Shown in pieces: positions 61,447 through 64,000 of a stretch of 64,000 nt of DNA. Location of the stretch: NCBI RefSeq assembly GCF_017355985.1, contig NZ_JAFIQU010000022.1, positions 1 through 64,000 on the forward strand. The letters are read 5' to 3'. Both the position numbers and the translations under genes were made by a program. The DNA comes from Arenibaculum pallidiluteum (lineage in GTDB: Bacteria; Pseudomonadota; Alphaproteobacteria; Azospirillales; Azospirillaceae). Within the stretch, counting starts at the first letter, position 1. Each line of letters begins with the position of its first letter. The notes under the pieces are model-generated. The model ran no database searches, had not been told where the DNA came from, and was given only the letters and a program-made list of their open reading frames with translations.

Positions 61447-62624
61447 ACCAGGCAAGCGCGCCGACGGCCCGGCCTCCGGCAGAGCGGCGTATCGACCTGA
61501 TCGACCTCGCGCGGCAGCAGGCGCCGATCCGGGCCCGGATCGAGGCCGCGATCGCCCGCATTCTCGATCACGGCCACTACATCATGGGACCGGAGGTGGC
61601 GGAGCTCGAGCGCAGGCTCGCCGCCTTCTCCGGGGCGCGCCACGCCGTCTCATGCGCCAGCGGCACCGATGCCCTGGTGATGGCGCTGATGGCCCTGGGG
61701 CTGCGCCCGGGCGATGCCGTCGTGGTTCCGAGCTTCACCTTCTGCGCGACGGCCGAGGCGGTCATGCTGCTCGGCGGCGTCCCGATCCTCGCGGATGTCC
61801 GGGAAGATACCTTCAATCTGGATCCGGCCAGCCTCAAGGAGGCCGTGCTCACCGCCCGCGCCCAGGGGCTTCCCCTGCGCGGCGTCATAACGGTCGACCT
61901 GTTCGGGCAGCCCTGCGACTACGGCGCGATCGAGCCCATCGTCCGCGAGAGCGGGTGCTGGCTGGTCTGCGATGCGGCCCAGGCCTTCGGAGCCGAATGG
62001 AATGGCCGGAAGGTCGGAACCATCGGCGACATCACCACGACGAGCTTCTTCCCGGCCAAGCCGCTCGGCTGCTACGGGGACGGCGGCGCCCTGTTCACCG
62101 AGCACGACGAGACCGCGGAGATCCTGCGCTCCCTGCGCGTCCACGGGCAGGGCCAGGACAAGTACGACAATGTCCGCATCGGCCTGAACGGCCGCCTCGA
62201 CACGATCCAGGCGGCGATCCTGATCGAGAAGCTCGCGGTGTTCGAGGCCGAGATCGCCGCGCGGAACCGCGTCGCGGTCCGATACGGGAAGCTTCTGCCC
62301 CCCGGGCTGATCTGCCCGGTCCTGGCTGCGGGCGCCACCTCCGTCTGGGCGCAGTTCACGGTGCGCACGCCCGACCGCGACGCTCTGCTGGGCCGCCTCC
62401 GGGCCCAGGGGCTGCCGGCTGCCGTCTACTATGCCCGGCCTCTCCACAGGCAGCAGGCCTACCGGCACTGCCCTTGTGCGAGCGAGGATCTCCCAACGAG
62501 CGATCGCCTCGCGGGCAGCGTGCTGAGCCTGCCGATGCATCCCTACGTGACGGCCGAGGAGCAGGCCCACGTCGCGGATGCCCTCGGGGCGTCCTCCCGC
62601 GAGCTCCGCGGGGCGGCCGAATGA
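61443..62624 (+). CDS. PLP-dependent sugar aminotransferase (DegT/DnrJ/EryC1, WbpE-like)
   Basis: 393 aa; ATG overlaps the previous stop (ATGA). The DegT fold is clear: HYIMGPEVAELERRLAAFSG, CASGTDALVMALMALG, PSFTFCATAEAV, VDLFGQPCDYGAIEPI and CDAAQAFGAE. The Schiff-base Lys is in SFFPAKPLGCYGDGGA and RVHGQ follows. WbpE aminates UDP-3-keto-GlcNAcA to UDP-GlcNAc(3NH2)A using glutamate. The acetyltransferase half of the previous protein would then acetylate it. The gene order A-(B::D)-E is complete for UDP-2,3-diacetamido-2,3-dideoxy-glucuronate. Confidence 0.92.
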   Translation: MNQASAPTARPPAERRIDLIDLARQQAPIRARIEAAIARILDHGHYIMGPEVAELERRLAAFSGARHAVSCASGTDALVMALMALGLRPGDAVVVPSFTFCATAEAVMLLGGVPILADVREDTFNLDPASLKEAVLTARAQGLPLRGVITVDLFGQPCDYGAIEPIVRESGCWLVCDAAQAFGAEWNGRKVGTIGDITTTSFFPAKPLGCYGDGGALFTEHDETAEILRSLRVHGQGQDKYDNVRIGLNGRLDTIQAAILIEKLAVFEAEIAARNRVAVRYGKLLPPGLICPVLAAGATSVWAQFTVRTPDRDALLGRLRAQGLPAAVYYARPLHRQQAYRHCPCASEDLPTSDRLAGSVLSLPMHPYVTAEEQAHVADALGASSRELRGAAE

Positions 62625-62669
62625 CCGGCTGCGCTCCGCCCCGGGCGGCACCTTGAGGGGCGTGCCGGC

Positions 62670-63986
62670 ATGACCTCGGACGCCCACCTCCTCGACAGAC
62701 GGCCCGGCGGGAGCGGCGGGGCGATCCGCATGCCGCTCCTGTCCGATCTCGTGTCGATCGAGGCAGTGTTCGTCCTTTTCATCTTCGCCGGCCGCTACAA
62801 GGCGCTTCCGGAGCTGCAGATCTTTCCGGTCGACCTCACCGTCGCCTTCATGCTGGCGACCCTGGGCCTCGTGGCGCTGGCCGTCGCGGCGGGCACCTTG
62901 CGCCTGCCGCCGCAGGACACGCAGACACTGCTGATGGGCGCCTTCGCCGGCGTCGTCTGCACGAGCGTGTTCTGGTCCAGCCTGGAATGGGCGAACACGG
63001 ACAAGATCTGGCGCTTCGTCCTGCTGACGCTGCCGACGTTCTACATTGCGCTGATGCTCGGCCGCGACGTCGTGCGCAGGCGGCGCCTGCTCCGCCTGAT
63101 CATCTGGTTCAGCATCGCGCTCCTCGCCTACTACATGGTCCACCGCTGGGTGCTCGGGACGACCGGCGTGGACGCGCCGACCGGGCGGTTCGCAGGCAAC
63201 AACTACCTCGAGTACGGCGCGCACGCGAACATCCTGTTCATCGCCTGCCTGTCCGTCGCGCTGGCCGGAGCCCGCGGAGGGGCCGGGCCCGCCGTCGCGG
63301 GCGCGTGCCTCTCGATGTTCCTCCTCCTGGCGATCGGGGGGCGGGGACCCCTCGTGTTCGCTCTTCTCGCAGTGCCGCTGGCGGTGCTCGGCCTGATCCT
63401 GCGCCTGCACACGAACCTGCTGCGCCTGAGGCGCGTCCTGGTTCTCGCCGCGGTGCTCTGCGGCCTCGGCGGGGTGGCCTATGGGGTCGTCCTGCACCTC
63501 GGCGAGCAGAACGAGGCGTCCAGCCAGATGCTCACGCTGCAGCGGGCGCAGCTTCAGCTCTCCCATGAAGGGACCTATTCCCTGGATGTTCGCGGCCAGG
63601 CCCGCGGCTACGCGTTCCGGCAGTGGCTGGAGAGACCGATCTTCGGCTGGGGCATCGGGGAGTTCCGGGTCCAGCACAGCCTGGACTATCCCCACAACCT
63701 GCTGCTCGAGCTCCTGATGGAGGTCGGGCTGGCGGGCGCCTTCCTGTTCTTCGCGGTCTGCGTGGCCGGCCTCGGGCGCTGTGCCGCCGCGGCCCGGCAG
63801 GGAATGGACGACTGGACCGTCGCGACGATCGCGCTGCTCTACGTCACGGAGCTGCTGTCCCACCTGACGGTCCAGGGCTACCTCGGCGACGACCGGATCT
63901 TCTTCGCCTATCTCGGCCTCGCCCTTTGCCTGCCCGGCGGTGCCGGGCGGCCGCACGCCCATCCATCCATGAGGGCATGGACATGA
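62670..63986 (+). CDS. O-antigen polymerase/ligase-like membrane protein (Wzy/WaaL)
   Basis: 438 aa with ten to twelve hydrophobic segments; GAGGGG lies upstream of ATG 62670. The large periplasmic loop (GEQNEASSQMLTLQRAQLQL to RGYAFRQWLERPIFGWGIGE) and the PHNLLLELLMEVGLAGAFLF motif (H-N-x-x-L-x-x-x-x-E-x-G) are typical of Wzy_C/WaaL proteins. These polymerise or attach polysaccharide repeat units at the periplasmic face of the inner membrane. It is 45 bp downstream of the WbpE-like gene and overlaps the next start by 4 bases. Confidence 0.85.
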   Translation: MTSDAHLLDRRPGGSGGAIRMPLLSDLVSIEAVFVLFIFAGRYKALPELQIFPVDLTVAFMLATLGLVALAVAAGTLRLPPQDTQTLLMGAFAGVVCTSVFWSSLEWANTDKIWRFVLLTLPTFYIALMLGRDVVRRRRLLRLIIWFSIALLAYYMVHRWVLGTTGVDAPTGRFAGNNYLEYGAHANILFIACLSVALAGARGGAGPAVAGACLSMFLLLAIGGRGPLVFALLAVPLAVLGLILRLHTNLLRLRRVLVLAAVLCGLGGVAYGVVLHLGEQNEASSQMLTLQRAQLQLSHEGTYSLDVRGQARGYAFRQWLERPIFGWGIGEFRVQHSLDYPHNLLLELLMEVGLAGAFLFFAVCVAGLGRCAAAARQGMDDWTVATIALLYVTELLSHLTVQGYLGDDRIFFAYLGLALCLPGGAGRPHAHPSMRAWT

Positions 63987-64000
63987 GGATCCTGCTGATC
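63983..64000 (+). CDS. Start of a downstream gene (possible glycosyltransferase), cut by window end
   Basis: An ATG at 63983 overlaps the polymerase stop (ATGA) and the six visible residues are MRILLI. That start is common in GT4-type glycosyltransferases, and the context of a polysaccharide locus agrees, but six residues do not identify a family. Confidence 0.4.

Noticed and set aside
61650-63962. About 770-codon minus-strand frame opposite the aminotransferase and polymerase genes
   Set aside because: Antisense shadow: Arg/Gln/Glu/Pro-rich with no domain, while the sense genes have strong motifs.

Overview
The window is GC-rich, densely coded DNA with strong G/C preference at third codon positions. 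It carries LysR, MarR, FCD-GntR and AraC/GlxA regulators, a GcrA-like protein, HisKA hybrid kinases with the IAHDFNNLL signature, RTX proteins with type I secretion-like C-termini, and a TPP riboswitch in front of thiD. This points to an alphaproteobacterium of the Methylobacterium/Microvirga/Azospirillum kind, probably soil- or plant-associated. The genus cannot be fixed from the sequence alone. No rRNA, tRNA or CRISPR array was seen.

Layout. 1-10 kb: accessory regulator/effector pairs. These are a truncated serine hydrolase, a LysR regulator divergent from an MFS exporter, free-methionine sulfoxide reductase, a DHA2 exporter, an HxlR regulator, an acetyltransferase, and a GlxA-type AraC regulator divergent from a methyltransferase. 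11-16.6 kb: a secreted RTX protein, a MarR-DUF1772 operon with a palindromic operator, a membrane protein with a doubtful C-terminus, and a divergent LysR/SDR pair. 17.4-21.4 kb: a minus-strand operon for a CoA-transferase, a CBS-domain protein and a GntP permease, suggesting uptake and CoA activation of a small organic acid. 22-31 kb: a GcrA-like protein, decayed GGDEF and receiver fragments, two related hybrid histidine kinases and a patatin. 31-32.8 kb: a gene graveyard containing a frameshifted PPOX flavoprotein, a truncated RidA, an inverted AAA transposition ATPase with two compensating frameshifts, and an RTX tail.

34.8-45.3 kb: an apparent minus-strand catabolic operon of eleven genes. 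It encodes an FAH-family enzyme, an alpha/beta hydrolase, a DUF1636 Cys-rich protein, an amidohydrolase, a complete Liv-type ABC importer, an SDR and a small Cys-containing protein. It runs divergently from an FCD-GntR regulator, and two operator-like direct repeats lie between them. The substrate is not known. 45-52 kb: small exported proteins, TPP riboswitch-thiD (with Asp in place of the usual active-site Cys), a Tat-exported PhoD phosphatase broken by a frameshift, and a CHASE4-GGDEF-EAL protein.

52.8-64 kb: a surface polysaccharide region. Two tandem beta-helix proteins share an almost identical N-terminal half but have different linkers and tails (acidic versus Pro-Thr plus RTX). They are followed by an orphan IS3-type OrfA, a methyltransferase, and an overlapping WbpA-(WbpB::WbpD fusion)-WbpE set. 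That set should make a UDP-2,3-diacetamido-uronic acid. A Wzy/WaaL-like polymerase or ligase and the start of the next gene (MRILLI) follow. The best candidate for an undescribed system is this combination of secreted, AlgE-like-architecture beta-helix proteins beside a diacetamido-uronate polysaccharide locus. The second candidate is the eleven-gene catabolic operon.
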